Notes: generated by a model from the sequence alone, not told the origin. Numbered from the stretch's first letter, positions 8,902 through 18,731 are shown. The stretch is DNA of 64,000 nt from Brevibacillus brevis (GCF_031583145.1 NZ_CP134050.1:5135501-5199500), one strand, 5' to 3'. Program-made: numbers and translations.

Positions 8902-10341
8902 TCAGGATGGAGTCACCCTTTCCCATCTAGGAGAAAAGGAACGCTTTACAAGCGCCTGATCGCTCACCGTTTTGGCCACCACTTCCCTCAGCATCTGCGG
9001 AAGGAAAAACTGGATGCGGCTCCCTTTCAGCAGGTCGGGGAAGAGCCGGTTGTACATGAACATATCGACGGTCCCGACCCGGTATTCCTGCTTCAAATCC
9101 AGCGGCCGTTCATTCACCTCGATCTGGACGATGCGGGGACTTTCCCCGTCGACGTAGCGGATATGCAGTCCATCCACGCCCATCCAGCCCTCGATCTTTC
9201 CGCGAAAGCCGCAGCCTCTGAGCTCTCGCCTAACCGTCTCCGGCTGGATCGCCTGCTCGAGGACCCGCATCAGCTGCTCTCCCGTCAGGGTGACCGCGCA
9301 TGCGGTGATCGGGTGAGGCAGGCTGTTCAGCAAATCGGCGAACGACACCTCCCCCTGGCGCAGGTCAGACAGAAGCAAACCGCCATTGGCCAAACCGATC
9401 TGGGCCCCGGTCCAGCTCCGTATGCTTGCCGCGAGAAACGAGCCGAACGGCGTCTCCTGCGTCCAATCCGCCTGAAGGTCGCACGCCAGACGGCCGACGG
9501 GACGCAGCAGCGCGTCCTTGGCGGCTTGCTGCTGCTCCTGCAAAAACGCGGCCAGCTCTTCGTCCGGCGGAAAATCCGCGGTCGCAAACAGCTCTGCGCG
9601 AACATCCGCCACCCGCCTGGCTGAGCGATCCCAGACAAGGCGTACGTGGCCGACATGTTGCCCGAATTTTCCGGTCTGGGCGATCAGCGTTTGTCCGACC
9701 CGCTCCCCGTTTGGCAAGGTATGGTGCGTATGTGCTCCGAGGATGACATCCAGTCCCTCTATTTCGGCAGCCAGACGGCAGTCGGACTGGTACCCCAGGT
9801 GGGACAAGAGGACGATGACATCCACCTGATCGCGCAAAACGGCGACCTGCTCGCGGATGAGGGACAGCGGCTCGCGGATGTCCCAGCCCATGCTGTTGTA
9901 GGACGGTGTAAAAGGTATCGTGACGCCCAGCAGCGCCACTCGCAGATCCTGCCATATATGGATGGCATACGGTACTGCCCATTTCGGCGTTTCGCCGGAT
10001 TGCGGCTCCCGCAAATTGCCCGCGATTACCGTGAAGGCAGCCTTTTCGTACAGGCTGTCCAGTCTGTCCTTGGAGAGCGTGACACCCTCGTTGTTGCCGA
10101 TCGTCACATACTCATAGCCGCTCTTGTTCATCACCTCGACATTGACTTTCCCGTAGCTCGCTTCGGATTTGATGTCCATGCGGTCTACATGATCGCCAAT
10201 GTCAACTGTCAGCACATGCTCGCCCATCCCTTCCCACTTCTCCCGATGCCGGCGAAGGCACGTCGCAATCTGCGGCATCGTCGCAAAGTGGCTGTGCAAA
10301 TCATTCGTGTGCAGCATGTGCAAGGTACAGGTGTCCGTCAC
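8902..10341 (-). CDS. yunD: YunD-type metallophosphoesterase (5'-nucleotidase family)
   Basis: 479 residues without a signal peptide, so cytoplasmic. The N-terminal calcineurin-like phosphoesterase domain has HTNDLHSHF (metal ligands Asp and His), VDIGDHVDR, GNNEG in place of the usual GNHE, LLSHLGYQSD and GAHTHHTLPNGE. A 5'-nucleotidase C-terminal substrate domain follows (ANGGLLLSDLRQGEVSFADLLN). The GNNE variant is, as I recall, also present in B. subtilis YunD. The likely role is hydrolysis of nucleotide or related phosphoesters in the cytosol; the substrate is unknown. It is followed by yunE 27 bases away in the same direction upstream. Confidence 0.9.
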   Translation of the reverse strand: MTDTCTLHMLHTNDLHSHFATMPQIATCLRRHREKWEGMGEHVLTVDIGDHVDRMDIKSEASYGKVNVEVMNKSGYEYVTIGNNEGVTLSKDRLDSLYEKAAFTVIAGNLREPQSGETPKWAVPYAIHIWQDLRVALLGVTIPFTPSYNSMGWDIREPLSLIREQVAVLRDQVDVIVLLSHLGYQSDCRLAAEIEGLDVILGAHTHHTLPNGERVGQTLIAQTGKFGQHVGHVRLVWDRSARRVADVRAELFATADFPPDEELAAFLQEQQQAAKDALLRPVGRLACDLQADWTQETPFGSFLAASIRSWTGAQIGLANGGLLLSDLRQGEVSFADLLNSLPHPITACAVTLTGEQLMRVLEQAIQPETVRRELRGCGFRGKIEGWMGVDGLHIRYVDGESPRIVQIEVNERPLDLKQEYRVGTVDMFMYNRLFPDLLKGSRIQFFLPQMLREVVAKTVSDQALVKRSFSPRWERVTPS

Positions 10342-10368
10342 GACTCTCCCCTCCCTCTCTATCCGCGC

Positions 10369-11193
10369 TTACCCGAGAATGGATTCCCCGATCATTTGGA
10401 GCGCGATGCCCAATATGAGCACGCGCAAGACGAGTACGATCGTCCGCCCCTTCATCTTGCTGGCCACAATCGCGCCGAGCTTTCCGCCCGCCCATGCCCC
10501 TGGCGCCAGCATGGCCGCGTACAGCCAGTCGACATTGCCGTGCCAGACGTTGGTCACCGAGCCGATCACCGCAGAGCAAAAAATAATGACCATCGATGTC
10601 GCTGTGGCGATGTGAGGAGGAAAACGGAACAGCACCATCATCGCCGGCACCATCAGCACTCCGCCTCCCACGCCGAACAGCGAGGAGGTAATCCCGACGA
10701 AAAACGCGATCAGGATCGCACTCCATCTGCTGTAGCCGTATTCGTATTCGTTCCCCTCATGGTCGACAAAATGGCGTTTGATGGGCCATTGGATATTCTT
10801 CGGCGCCAGTTTATCCTTGACCATCATCACCACGAACATCAGCAGCTGAAATAGACCGAACAGCAGCGTAAAACCACTTAATGGTAGTAATTTATTTAGG
10901 TAGACACCCACAATAGCACCTGGGGCACTGCCGATAAAAAACAGCATGGCGCTTTGCACGTCGACCTTCTTCTGCTTCAAGTACGAAATCGACGATGACA
11001 GCGCCGTCACACCGATGACGATCAGCGATGTGGCGGCCGCGACCTGCGGCGTCATGGAGCCTGGCTCGTAGGCGTTGGCAAAAAACAGAAGCGCCGGGAC
11101 GAAAAAAATGCCCCCGCCCAAACCGGCGATGCTGCCGATTACCCCCGCTGCCACACCGATCAACAGGAACAAAACAGCGATTGCTGCGAGCAT
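10369..11193 (-). CDS. yunE: TauE/SafE-family membrane transporter YunE
   Basis: A 274-residue polytopic membrane protein of the sulfite/organosulfur anion exporter family. The first helix contains the family pattern GVIGSIAGLGGGIFFVPALL and the second half repeats it as FVGITSSLFGVGGGVLMVPAMMVLF, the two-repeat architecture of TauE/SafE. The start at 11193 (MLAAIAVLF) is preferred because AGAAGG precedes it and it puts the first helix at the N-terminus. Probably cotranscribed with yunF upstream and yunD downstream. Confidence 0.88.
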   Translation of the reverse strand: MLAAIAVLFLLIGVAAGVIGSIAGLGGGIFFVPALLFFANAYEPGSMTPQVAAATSLIVIGVTALSSSISYLKQKKVDVQSAMLFFIGSAPGAIVGVYLNKLLPLSGFTLLFGLFQLLMFVVMMVKDKLAPKNIQWPIKRHFVDHEGNEYEYGYSRWSAILIAFFVGITSSLFGVGGGVLMVPAMMVLFRFPPHIATATSMVIIFCSAVIGSVTNVWHGNVDWLYAAMLAPGAWAGGKLGAIVASKMKGRTIVLVLRVLILGIALQMIGESILG

Positions 11194-11256
11194 AACAAGA
11201 CCTTCTTTCTCCATCGATCGCGGCATGCCATAGGAAGGCGAGGCCGCTTTGCGCGT

Positions 11257-12108
11257 TCAAAACAATTCCATCTGCTGCGGATTCAATCCGCTGGGGCGCA
11301 CGCCGAGCATGTCCGAAAATTGCTTCGCATTTGCAGCGGCATCGCCCCCAGAGTTATTGTTGAACAAAATACACACTTCATCCGCCTCCTTGGCGATCTG
11401 TCTGATTCGCGGGACCCACTCGGCCAGCTCCTCCTCGGAGTAGCGGTACAAGTAACGTACATCCCGCCAGTTCTGACCTTCGCCCGGATCTCTCCAGCCA
11501 GCGCGGTTGCGCCCGTGAAATCGGACGAGGGAGAGCGTCGTCTGGGCTACGGCCGTGACGATCGGCACGCAGCCGTCGCCTACCTGCGGCTCGTCGCACA
11601 CGACATGTGTCGCTTCCAGCTGGCGCAAAAAGTCCAGCGTGCGCTCCCGGTATTTATCGTCAAACCAGCTGCGGTGCCGAAACTCTACCGCAAATGGGTA
11701 CCCGGACAAAGCCTGCCTGCACGCCTGGACGTACTGGACGTTTTCCCTCGTGCATGCAAACCACGGCGGGTATTGAAAGAGCAGCGTCTTGAGCTTGCCC
11801 GCTTCGACGAGCGGCTGTATGCTCTCGGCAAACTGACGAAACAGCGCTCTTCGATCCGCGTGGGCGTCTCCCCGCTGGTGTCCGGTCATCGCCTGATAGG
11901 CTTTGACGATAAAGCCAAAACGATCCGGCGTATCCCGGACCCATGCTTCATAATTGCGTTGTGGTAAAATGGCGTAAAAGGAGCTGTCTACCTCCACAAT
12001 CGGAAAGTGGCTCGCGTAGACGGAAAGCTTGTCGCGGTTTTTGACCCCTTGCTTGTACAGCTCGTGTTGGTCTCCCCAGCCGCATACTCCTATCTGGATC
12101 GTGCTCAT
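11257..12108 (-). CDS. yunF: DUF72 family protein YunF
   Basis: A 283-residue TIM-barrel-like DUF72 protein. It begins IQIGVCGWGDQHELY and has the family features VEVDSSFYAILPQRNYEAWV, KTLLFQYPPWF, YPFAVEFRHRSWFD and VRFHGRNRAGW. Its biochemical role is not established. It is the first gene of the yunF-E-D-(DUF6154-like)-C series on this strand. ATG 12108 has AGGTTTCAGGA upstream. Confidence 0.88.
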   Translation of the reverse strand: MSTIQIGVCGWGDQHELYKQGVKNRDKLSVYASHFPIVEVDSSFYAILPQRNYEAWVRDTPDRFGFIVKAYQAMTGHQRGDAHADRRALFRQFAESIQPLVEAGKLKTLLFQYPPWFACTRENVQYVQACRQALSGYPFAVEFRHRSWFDDKYRERTLDFLRQLEATHVVCDEPQVGDGCVPIVTAVAQTTLSLVRFHGRNRAGWRDPGEGQNWRDVRYLYRYSEEELAEWVPRIRQIAKEADEVCILFNNNSGGDAAANAKQFSDMLGVRPSGLNPQQMELF

Positions 12109-12159
12109 CGTCCTGAAACCTCCAGGCTCATTATGAATAAAGAAAACGGAGGACTCCCC

Positions 12160-12609
12160 ATGAATCCACGCTGGTTGGGCGAACCCTTTGCGTTTAAGGA
12201 TAACAAATTATGCTTGGCCCGAAAAGTGCACAAACGCCTCCTGGCAGAAGCCCAAGAGGCGTTTCCGTACGAGTATTCCGCTTTGCTGACGGGACGGGGG
12301 ACGATCATTACCGGCCACATTCCCATGTCTTCAGCCGGGAAATCCTTGCACACTTTTACGTGGGACGGCGCCGCCTTCCTGAAGGCGTTGACCACCATCC
12401 GCGAAAGCGATCTCCAGTGGCTCGGCGTGCTGCATTCGCACCCGAGCTCTCCCCCGATTCCGTCCAGACGCGACAGCGACGAGTGGCATTATCCATCGCT
12501 CAGCTACTGGATCGTCAGCCTGGCATCCAGTCAGCCGCAGTGGCGCGTATATCAGTGGCAGAATGGAGCATTCGAAGCGAGATCCTATACGGTAGTCGAC
12601 GCTACCTGA
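12160..12609 (+). CDS. stand-alone JAMM/MPN metalloprotease-like protein
   Basis: 149 residues. The start at 12160 is chosen for GGAGGAC six bases upstream. A complete JAMM zinc motif is visible: Glu38 in PYEYSALLTG, His92 and His94 in HSHPSSPPIPSRRD, Ser102 and Asp105 with the canonical H-x-H-x7-S-x2-D spacing. Bacterial short JAMM proteins usually act on isopeptide or carrier-protein tails such as ThiS/MoaD or CysM-type partners, but no such partner lies nearby, so the substrate is unknown. It is cytoplasmic. It is transcribed divergently from yunF and its last 25 bases overlap the 3' end of the convergent aspartokinase gene. Confidence 0.8.
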   Translation: MNPRWLGEPFAFKDNKLCLARKVHKRLLAEAQEAFPYEYSALLTGRGTIITGHIPMSSAGKSLHTFTWDGAAFLKALTTIRESDLQWLGVLHSHPSSPPIPSRRDSDEWHYPSLSYWIVSLASSQPQWRVYQWQNGAFEARSYTVVDAT

Positions 12610-13988
12610 GCCGCCTGGGCGGACAGCTCTTCCTCGCAACCAAAAAACTCCTGATACAGGGCGATGACGGCTCGCTCGGCCTCTTCCGCCTTGACTCCGA
12701 ACATCATGCTGACCTCGGACGAGCCTTGGTTGATCATCTCCAGATTGATTTTCGCCGCTGCCAGGGCGGTTGCAGCCCGTGCCGTGGTTCCCACCGACTG
12801 TCTCATGCCTTCCCCCACGATCATGACCAGCGCGAGGCCGTGCGTCACAGCGACATCGTCGACCGCGAGCTCCCGCCGAATCCGCTCGACGATGCGCTGT
12901 TCCTTGTCCTGTGTCAAGTCGCGCTCCCGCAGAATGACGGAAATATTGTCGATTCCGGATGGCGTATGCTCGTACGAGAGGCCTTCCTCTTCCAGAATCT
13001 GCAGCAGCTTGCGGCCAAAGCCGATCTCCTTGTTCATCAAATACTTGCTGACGTAAATGCTGCAAAATCCGCTGTCGCTGGCGATGCCGGACACGCGCTT
13101 CGTGGATGCGGGTGGTTCGCTGACGATCATCGTGCCGGGCGCGGACGGATTGTTGGTATTTTTGATGCAGACGGGGATGTCGGCCTGATAGGCGGGGATC
13201 AGCGCCTCTTCGTGAAATACTCCGAATCCCGAGTACGACAGCTCCCGCATCTCGCGGTAAGTGATTTCCTTCACTTCAACCGGATTTTTGATCAAATTCG
13301 GATTGACCACGTACACCGAGTCGACGTCCGTAAAGTTTTCATACACATCGGCCTTGACGGCTGCAGCCAGAATCGAGCCCGTAATGTCGGATCCGCCCCG
13401 CGAAAACGTCACCAGCTCCCCCGCTTTTGTATAGCCGAAAAATCCCGGAAACACCGTGATTCCACTCCAGTCCCGAAGCGTGGCCAGCTGTTCGTAGGCT
13501 TCCGGCAATACATGGGCGTTGCCTGCCTCGTCGGTGACGAACAGGCCTGCTTCGAGGGGGCTTACGTAGCGGGCTTCCTCACCCAAATGGCGCAGGTAGT
13601 GGGCGACGATCTTGGCGCACGTATCTTCCCCCGCCGCTTTGACCGCATCCATGAACCGTTCGGCAGACAGCCCCTGCTGGTTGGAGAGCACGGCTTCCAG
13701 CTCCGCTTCTACCTGGTCGCCGACCTCAGCCGGCAGCTGCAGGCCAAGGACGATCTCCCGATAGCGCGAGAAGATCGCTCGTTTTTCGCTCGGTCCCTCC
13801 CCTGTTTGCAAATAGCGGTCCGCATAGCCGATCAACAGGTCGGTCACTTTTTCATCCTCTTTGAACCGCTTACCGGGCGCGGACACGACGATCAGGCGTC
13901 GCTGCGGATCCGCCTGTACGATCTTGCACACTTTTTTTATTTGTTCTGCATTCGCAAGTGAAGTACCGCCGAATTTTGCAACCTTCAT
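12585..13988 (-). CDS. yclM: aspartokinase III (YclM type)
   Basis: A 467-residue aspartate kinase phosphorylating L-aspartate at the head of lysine, methionine and threonine synthesis. It opens with VAKFGGTSLANAEQI, followed by VVSAPGKRFKEDEKVTDLL, FSRGGSDITGSILAAAV and FTDVDSVYVVNP. The C-terminus has tandem ACT regulatory domains (GFCSIYVSKYLMNKEIGFGR; INLEMINQGSSEVSMMFGVK). The sequence is closest to what I recall of B. subtilis YclM/ThrD rather than LysC. ATG 13988 has GGAGGAG upstream. The ~160-base leader does not show lysine riboswitch features. Confidence 0.92.
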   Translation of the reverse strand: MKVAKFGGTSLANAEQIKKVCKIVQADPQRRLIVVSAPGKRFKEDEKVTDLLIGYADRYLQTGEGPSEKRAIFSRYREIVLGLQLPAEVGDQVEAELEAVLSNQQGLSAERFMDAVKAAGEDTCAKIVAHYLRHLGEEARYVSPLEAGLFVTDEAGNAHVLPEAYEQLATLRDWSGITVFPGFFGYTKAGELVTFSRGGSDITGSILAAAVKADVYENFTDVDSVYVVNPNLIKNPVEVKEITYREMRELSYSGFGVFHEEALIPAYQADIPVCIKNTNNPSAPGTMIVSEPPASTKRVSGIASDSGFCSIYVSKYLMNKEIGFGRKLLQILEEEGLSYEHTPSGIDNISVILRERDLTQDKEQRIVERIRRELAVDDVAVTHGLALVMIVGEGMRQSVGTTARAATALAAAKINLEMINQGSSEVSMMFGVKAEEAERAVIALYQEFFGCEEELSAQAAQVASTTV

Positions 13989-14230
13989 GTTTTCTCCTCC
14001 GTCTGCCTATCTCTTCAACCGATCTTTTTACAGGCAAATCTGATACTAGATTAAGGTATCCTCCTTAAAAGCACAAGTGTCTTTTTCAGAAGGACACACC
14101 GGTACAGGCACCTCTTTTCGGCAGGCTTGACGCACGGCCGGATAGTTTGCCCCTCTCCTGGCGCATAGTAAGGGGGCGCATGTTACTTTCGTCCTGCAGC
14201 ATAACCTTCCATAGCCACGAGGTGAAAAAG

Positions 14231-14995
14231 ATGAAAAAGCAGGCTTTGTCCATCTTGATTGGCGTGGCATTGCTCGGCCCGCTGCTGGCGGGATCCGCGC
14301 GTGCCCAAATACAGCGGGATCGGGATTATTACGAAACGCGGGGGGAAATCGTCTGGGAGGTGCCTACCCATACAAAGGTCATGGCTCTGACCTTTGACGA
14401 CGGACCCGATAAGGAATACACCCGCCAGATTGCCGCGCTTCTTAAGCAGTACGATGCGAAGGCGACCTTTTTTGTCGTCGGCTCCCGCGTCAAAGCCCTT
14501 CCCGATATTGCCCGCCAGCTGGTGCAGGATCAGCACGAGCTGGCCAATCACACGTACAGCCATCCGGATGTCCGGCGCATTTCCGATGACCGGCTTTTGC
14601 AGGAAATGGAGAAAACACAGGAAGCCATCTTCACCACTACAGGGGTAATCCCGCAGCTCTTCCGTCCCCCGGGCGGGTATTACAGCGATGCTGTCGTTCA
14701 CGTCGCCAAAAAGGCCGGCTATCAAGTCGTCATGTGGTCGTGGCATCAGGACACGCGGGACTGGAGCGATCCGGGTGTGCGCAAAATCGTCAACAAGGTC
14801 CTGAACAACGCCCGCAACGGCGACATCGTGCTCTTCCATGACTACGGCGGCAACCGCAGGCAGACGGTACAGGCCCTGCAGCAAATCCTTCCCGAGCTGA
14901 AAAAGCGCGGGTACCAGTTTGTGACGGTTTCAGAGATGATGCGGCTGTACGGAAAGACGAAAAAAGTAGGGCAAGGCGACCAAGGGGACGATTGA
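14231..14995 (+). CDS. secreted polysaccharide deacetylase (NodB domain)
   Basis: 254 residues. The start at 14231 follows GAGGTG and gives a good signal peptide (KKQALSILIGVALLGPLLA, cleavage after ARA). The NodB catalytic motifs are complete: TFDDGPD (54-60), metal histidines 107 and 111 in NHTYSH, RPPGG (145-149) and IVLFHDYGG. Likely de-N-acetylates peptidoglycan or another cell-wall glycan outside the membrane, as PdaB-like enzymes do during sporulation; the substrate is not shown. Single gene, ended by a bidirectional terminator. Confidence 0.88.
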   Translation: MKKQALSILIGVALLGPLLAGSARAQIQRDRDYYETRGEIVWEVPTHTKVMALTFDDGPDKEYTRQIAALLKQYDAKATFFVVGSRVKALPDIARQLVQDQHELANHTYSHPDVRRISDDRLLQEMEKTQEAIFTTTGVIPQLFRPPGGYYSDAVVHVAKKAGYQVVMWSWHQDTRDWSDPGVRKIVNKVLNNARNGDIVLFHDYGGNRRQTVQALQQILPELKKRGYQFVTVSEMMRLYGKTKKVGQGDQGDD

Positions 14996-15002
14996 CGCAA
15001 AA

Positions 15003-15033
15003 GAAGCCCCTTCCCGTGTGGAGGGGGCTTTCG
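15003..15033. terminator. bidirectional terminator between deacetylase and flotillin genes
   Basis: AGCCCC / GGGGCT hairpin arms (with CCTTCCC/GGAGGG continuation) centred near 15017 lie between two convergent genes, with T-rich flanks on both strands. Confidence 0.65.
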
Positions 15034-15047
15034 CATTCCTTGTCGGA

Positions 15048-16619
15048 TTACTTGTCGGACGACTCTGCTGCGGCAATTTCGAGGTCTGCAGCCGCCATTT
15101 TTCCCTGGGACTGCACGCCGGCTGGCGCTCCCGCCGCCGGAGTCGACGCTCCGCCTTTCTGCATGAACTCCGCAATCATTTTGTTCATATCGAGGCCCGA
15201 CACGTCCTTCAGCATCTCAGGCAGCTGCGCCATCAGCTTGGTGACATTGCCACTCAACCGATTGACGCCGTCTCCCTGGCCTCCGCCCGCGTCGACGATC
15301 GTCACCTTGTCGATCGCTTTCATCGGCTCGGCGATTTTTTCGGCCAGCTCCGGAAGCATCTTGGCGATGATGTCGAGTACCGCCGCATGCCCGAATTTTT
15401 CGAAGGCTTCCGCCAGTTTTTCCTTCCCTTCCGCTTCCGCCTCCATCTTCAGGCGGGTAACCTCTGCTTCCGCGCTTCCTCGAGCCTTTTCCGCTTCCGC
15501 GATCGCCAGACCTTCCAGCCGCTTTTGCTCGGCCATCGCCTTTGCTTCCGCCTCGATTCGGTATTTCACGGCATCCGCCTCACGCAGCTTCTTGGCCTTT
15601 TCCGCTTCCGCCGCCTGCTCGACCGAGTAGCGATCGGCATCCGCTTTCTTTTTCACTTCGGCATCATACTGCCGCTCGCGACGAAGAATTTCCTTTTCCT
15701 CCAGCTCGATTTCCTTTTGCTTGCGGACGAGGTCGATCTTCATCTCTTCCTCCGTCACCTGCTGCTTGGCTACTGCCTCCTGCAGCTTGTAGGCTTGGTC
15801 CGCGCTCGCTTTTGCCTTGTCCTGCTCCTGCTTGAAGGCGGCTACTTTCAGTTCTTTTTCCTTTTCCGCCTCCGCGATGTTTGTCTCTTTCAGCAGCTCA
15901 GCCTTGCGCGCTTCCTCTTCAGCCTGGGCCTGCCGGATGCGCGCCTCTTTGTCCGCATCCGCCTGGGAAATGGTAGCATCGCGTTTGACGGCAGCGATCT
16001 GCGGAATACCGAGAGCGGCAAGATAGCCGTTTTTGTCCCGCACGTCCTTGATCGTGAAGCTGACCACGGACAGCCCCATTTTTTTCAGGTCCTTGGTCGC
16101 GACTGCCTGCACCTCTTGGGCGAAGCGCTCGCGGTTTTTGTAGATTTCTTCGACCGTCATGCTGCCAAGAATAGCCCGCAGGTAGCCTTCCAGTACCTCT
16201 TGCGCTTCGGCCTTTAGCGCTTCGTCGGTCTTGCCCATGAACTGCTCCGCTGCCGTGGCGATGTCCTCGATCGAGCCCCCGACCTTGATGATCGCCACAC
16301 CGTCCGCCATGACTGGTACCCCCTGTTCGGTGTACACTTCCGGCGTCGACACGTCAAGCTTGTGGGACAGCAGACTGATGAAGTTGGCCTGTTGAAAGAT
16401 TGGCAAAATAAATGCGCCACCGCCGCGTACGATCTTCATCTTGCGGCCCGATTCGTCACTCAATACGTTTTTCGAGCCGAGGTAGCTCCCTGTCACGATC
16501 ATGGCTTCATCCGCCCCAACCGTTTTGTACCTGGCCCAGAAGGCAATCCCCAATACGACGAATACCGCGACGACAATCAGCACTGTCGTCAGGATGCCCG
16601 GATCGAGTCCCAGCGTCAT
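15048..16619 (-). CDS. floT: flotillin FloT
   Basis: A 523-residue flotillin that scaffolds functional membrane microdomains. The N-terminal hydrophobic segment ILTTVLIVVAVFVVLGIAF anchors it. The SPFH/band-7 domain follows (YKTVGADEAMIVTGSYLG, VPVMADGVAIIKVGG). A long alanine/glutamate-rich coiled coil spans roughly residues 210-400 with repeated EAEKEKELK- and ADADR-like segments. The tail is glycine-rich (GGGQGDGVNR). Length and order match B. subtilis FloT (YuaG). It starts three bases after its upstream partner yuaF ends, so they form an operon. Confidence 0.93.
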   Translation of the reverse strand: MTLGLDPGILTTVLIVVAVFVVLGIAFWARYKTVGADEAMIVTGSYLGSKNVLSDESGRKMKIVRGGGAFILPIFQQANFISLLSHKLDVSTPEVYTEQGVPVMADGVAIIKVGGSIEDIATAAEQFMGKTDEALKAEAQEVLEGYLRAILGSMTVEEIYKNRERFAQEVQAVATKDLKKMGLSVVSFTIKDVRDKNGYLAALGIPQIAAVKRDATISQADADKEARIRQAQAEEEARKAELLKETNIAEAEKEKELKVAAFKQEQDKAKASADQAYKLQEAVAKQQVTEEEMKIDLVRKQKEIELEEKEILRRERQYDAEVKKKADADRYSVEQAAEAEKAKKLREADAVKYRIEAEAKAMAEQKRLEGLAIAEAEKARGSAEAEVTRLKMEAEAEGKEKLAEAFEKFGHAAVLDIIAKMLPELAEKIAEPMKAIDKVTIVDAGGGQGDGVNRLSGNVTKLMAQLPEMLKDVSGLDMNKMIAEFMQKGGASTPAAGAPAGVQSQGKMAAADLEIAAAESSDK

Positions 16620-16622
16620 CGA

Positions 16623-17168
16623 TTACTCCTCCTCTTTTTCTGAATCGTCTTGCGGAAACAAAGTGACGTACAGCACGTGGTCCCTCACCTCTACCACGAC
16701 GACGCGGGATCCTTGCTTGATCGGGACGCCCTCGAGACTGGCCGCCATGTGAAAGGTCGTTCCGCTGACCATTTTCACCAGCACCTCGCCAAGTCCGTTC
16801 GCCGGGATCGTCGTGCTCACCTCGCCTACTTTCCCGCCGAGCTGGTCCATCGTGTACCCGGTCGAATTCTCGGCCCTGCTCATCGGCTCTACCCATAGAA
16901 AATAGGCAGCCACCGCCAAAGCCACCCCGATCAGAACAGCCGCTCCGCAGACAGCGGGCTGGGACCAAGCGGTGAACCGAGTGAGCAAGTAGCCAGCCGC
17001 GCCAAATGCGGTGACCCCGCTGACGAGCAGAATCGGCTGAAACAGTGGAAGATGGACATGTCCATGCCCCACCCCGTCCAAGCCGGTATGACCGAAAATC
17101 AGGGCAGCCAGCGCATAAAGGACACCGCATACGAGGCAGACTACGTAGATGGTTTCCAGGACACCCAC
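16623..17168 (-). CDS. yuaF: NfeD-like membrane protein YuaF, flotillin partner
   Basis: A 181-residue membrane protein with three or four helices (ETIYVVCLVCGVLYALAALI, PILLVSGVTAFGAAGYLL, AAVLIGVALAVAAYFLWV). A C-terminal OB-fold domain of the NfeD type follows (DQLGGKVGEVSTTIPANGLG). The GTG at 17168 is preferred because AAAGGAG lies eight bases before it. In B. subtilis yuaF-floT(-yuaI) form one operon and YuaF influences membrane fluidity with FloT; the pair is conserved here. Confidence 0.88.
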   Translation of the reverse strand: MGVLETIYVVCLVCGVLYALAALIFGHTGLDGVGHGHVHLPLFQPILLVSGVTAFGAAGYLLTRFTAWSQPAVCGAAVLIGVALAVAAYFLWVEPMSRAENSTGYTMDQLGGKVGEVSTTIPANGLGEVLVKMVSGTTFHMAASLEGVPIKQGSRVVVVEVRDHVLYVTLFPQDDSEKEEE

Positions 17169-17235
17169 GACTGTCACTCCTTTCCAAACTTGCATCTATT
17201 TTTCATACGTCTGGATTTGGGAAAAGTTTCATAAA

Positions 17236-17272
17236 TAAGTAAATCCCCTCCGGTTCCACGAAGGGGATTTGA
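17236..17272 (-). terminator. intrinsic terminator of mntH
   Basis: AAATCCCCT (17241-17249) pairs with AGGGGATTT (17262-17270), followed on the minus strand by a T-rich stretch, directly after the mntH stop codon. Confidence 0.7.
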
Positions 17273-17283
17273 CTTTCAGGCCG

Positions 17284-18639
17284 TCATCCGAAAAATGTCT
17301 GATAGAGCAAGTAAGCGTTCAGCACCACGATGATCCCGGCTACGATCCAGGACAGCACTTTCATCCAGGGAGCATTGACGAATTCGCCCATTTTCTTTTT
17401 GTCGTTCGTAAATTTCACTAGCGGCACGACTGCAAACGACAGCTGCAGAGACAGAATGACCTGGCTGAGGATCAGCAGTTCGGCGGTTCCGCTTTCCCCG
17501 TACAGCGCCGTGACAATGACGGCCGGAACGATGGCGATCAAGCGCGTGATCAGCCTTCTCACCCACGGCGTGATGCGCAGGTTCAGGAACCCTTCCATCA
17601 CGATCTGCCCTGCCAGCGTTCCAGTCAAAGTAGAGTTCATCCCCGCTGCCAGGAGCGCGACTCCGAACAGGATGCTGCCCGCCGTCGTTCCAAGCAGCGG
17701 AGCCAGCAAGTGGTACGCGTCCTGGATCTCCGCGACCTGGGTCATACCTGCGCGGTGAAACGTCGACGCGGCAAGGATCAGGATGGCGGCGTTGATTCCG
17801 AGAGCGAAAATCAGGGCCACGGTCGAGTCGGCCGTCGCGTATTTGATCGCTTCCCGCTTGCCCAGTGTCGTCTGTTCGTACTGTCTCGTCTGGACGACGG
17901 ACGAATGCAGGTACAGGTTGTGCGGCATGACGGTAGCGCCGAGGATCCCGATCGCGATATAGAGCATTTCCGGGTTTTTGACGATTTCCGCCGTCGGGAC
18001 AAATCCTTGCAGAATGCCTTTCATATCCGGCTGGGACAAGACCATGTCAAAGGCGAAGCAGGCCCCGATGGTCACGATCAGGGCGATGACGATGGACTCG
18101 ATGTAACGGAAGCCCTTGTTTTGCAGAAACAGGACCACCAATACGTCGAGAGCCGTGATCAGTACCCCGTACAAAAGAGGAATTCCGAACAGCAGGTTCA
18201 GCGCGATCGCCGCGCCGATCACCTCTGCCAGGTCGCAGGCGGCAATCGCCAGCTCGCACAGTACCCACAAGCCCATCGCTACCGGCTTGCTGTAGTGGTC
18301 CCGGCAAGCCTGTGCCAGATCCCGTCCGGTGACGATCCCGAGCTTTCCGGCCAAAGCCTGCAGCAGGATCGCCATCAGGTTGGACAGCATGATCACCGAC
18401 AGGAGCGAGTATCCGAAAAGCGATCCGCCAGCGATGTCCGTCGCCCAGTTCCCGGGGTCCATGTACCCTACCGCGACGAGGTATCCAGGGCCTGCGAAAG
18501 CGAGAAACTTGCGGATCCAGGAGCCCTTTTTCGGAACCTTCATAGACCGGTGGACTTCCGGGAGCGACGGTTGGGAAGCTTTGTTTCTCCAACTGCCGCT
18601 TTCCTGAACCGCTTCACTTGTATTTGTTTTCGTCAGCAT
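17284..18639 (-). CDS. mntH: NRAMP-family proton-coupled Mn2+ transporter MntH
   Basis: 451 residues from the ATG at 18639, chosen for AGGTGG upstream and because the longer frame reads through the promoter and operator. It is a polytopic membrane protein with the NRAMP signature in helix 1 ([21 protein letters not shown], metal-binding DPGN) and the helix 6 MPH motif ([19 protein letters not shown]). It imports manganese and possibly iron. A candidate MntR operator sits on its promoter. Divergent from the gerA-type operon. Confidence 0.93.
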   Translation of the reverse strand: MLTKTNTSEAVQESGSWRNKASQPSLPEVHRSMKVPKKGSWIRKFLAFAGPGYLVAVGYMDPGNWATDIAGGSLFGYSLLSVIMLSNLMAILLQALAGKLGIVTGRDLAQACRDHYSKPVAMGLWVLCELAIAACDLAEVIGAAIALNLLFGIPLLYGVLITALDVLVVLFLQNKGFRYIESIVIALIVTIGACFAFDMVLSQPDMKGILQGFVPTAEIVKNPEMLYIAIGILGATVMPHNLYLHSSVVQTRQYEQTTLGKREAIKYATADSTVALIFALGINAAILILAASTFHRAGMTQVAEIQDAYHLLAPLLGTTAGSILFGVALLAAGMNSTLTGTLAGQIVMEGFLNLRITPWVRRLITRLIAIVPAVIVTALYGESGTAELLILSQVILSLQLSFAVVPLVKFTNDKKKMGEFVNAPWMKVLSWIVAGIIVVLNAYLLYQTFFG

Positions 18640-18731
18640 GGTTTTCCACCTACCCTTTTGTGGCTGCATCCATTTTTGTTGCGCGTGCGCAACTTTCAGA
18701 TAAAAAAATATAGGATTTGCTATGAGCAAAA

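Noticed and set aside
13989-14150. Lysine riboswitch in the aspartokinase leader
   Set aside because: No conserved lysine-riboswitch blocks are visible; only a short GTGTC/GACAC repeat is present.
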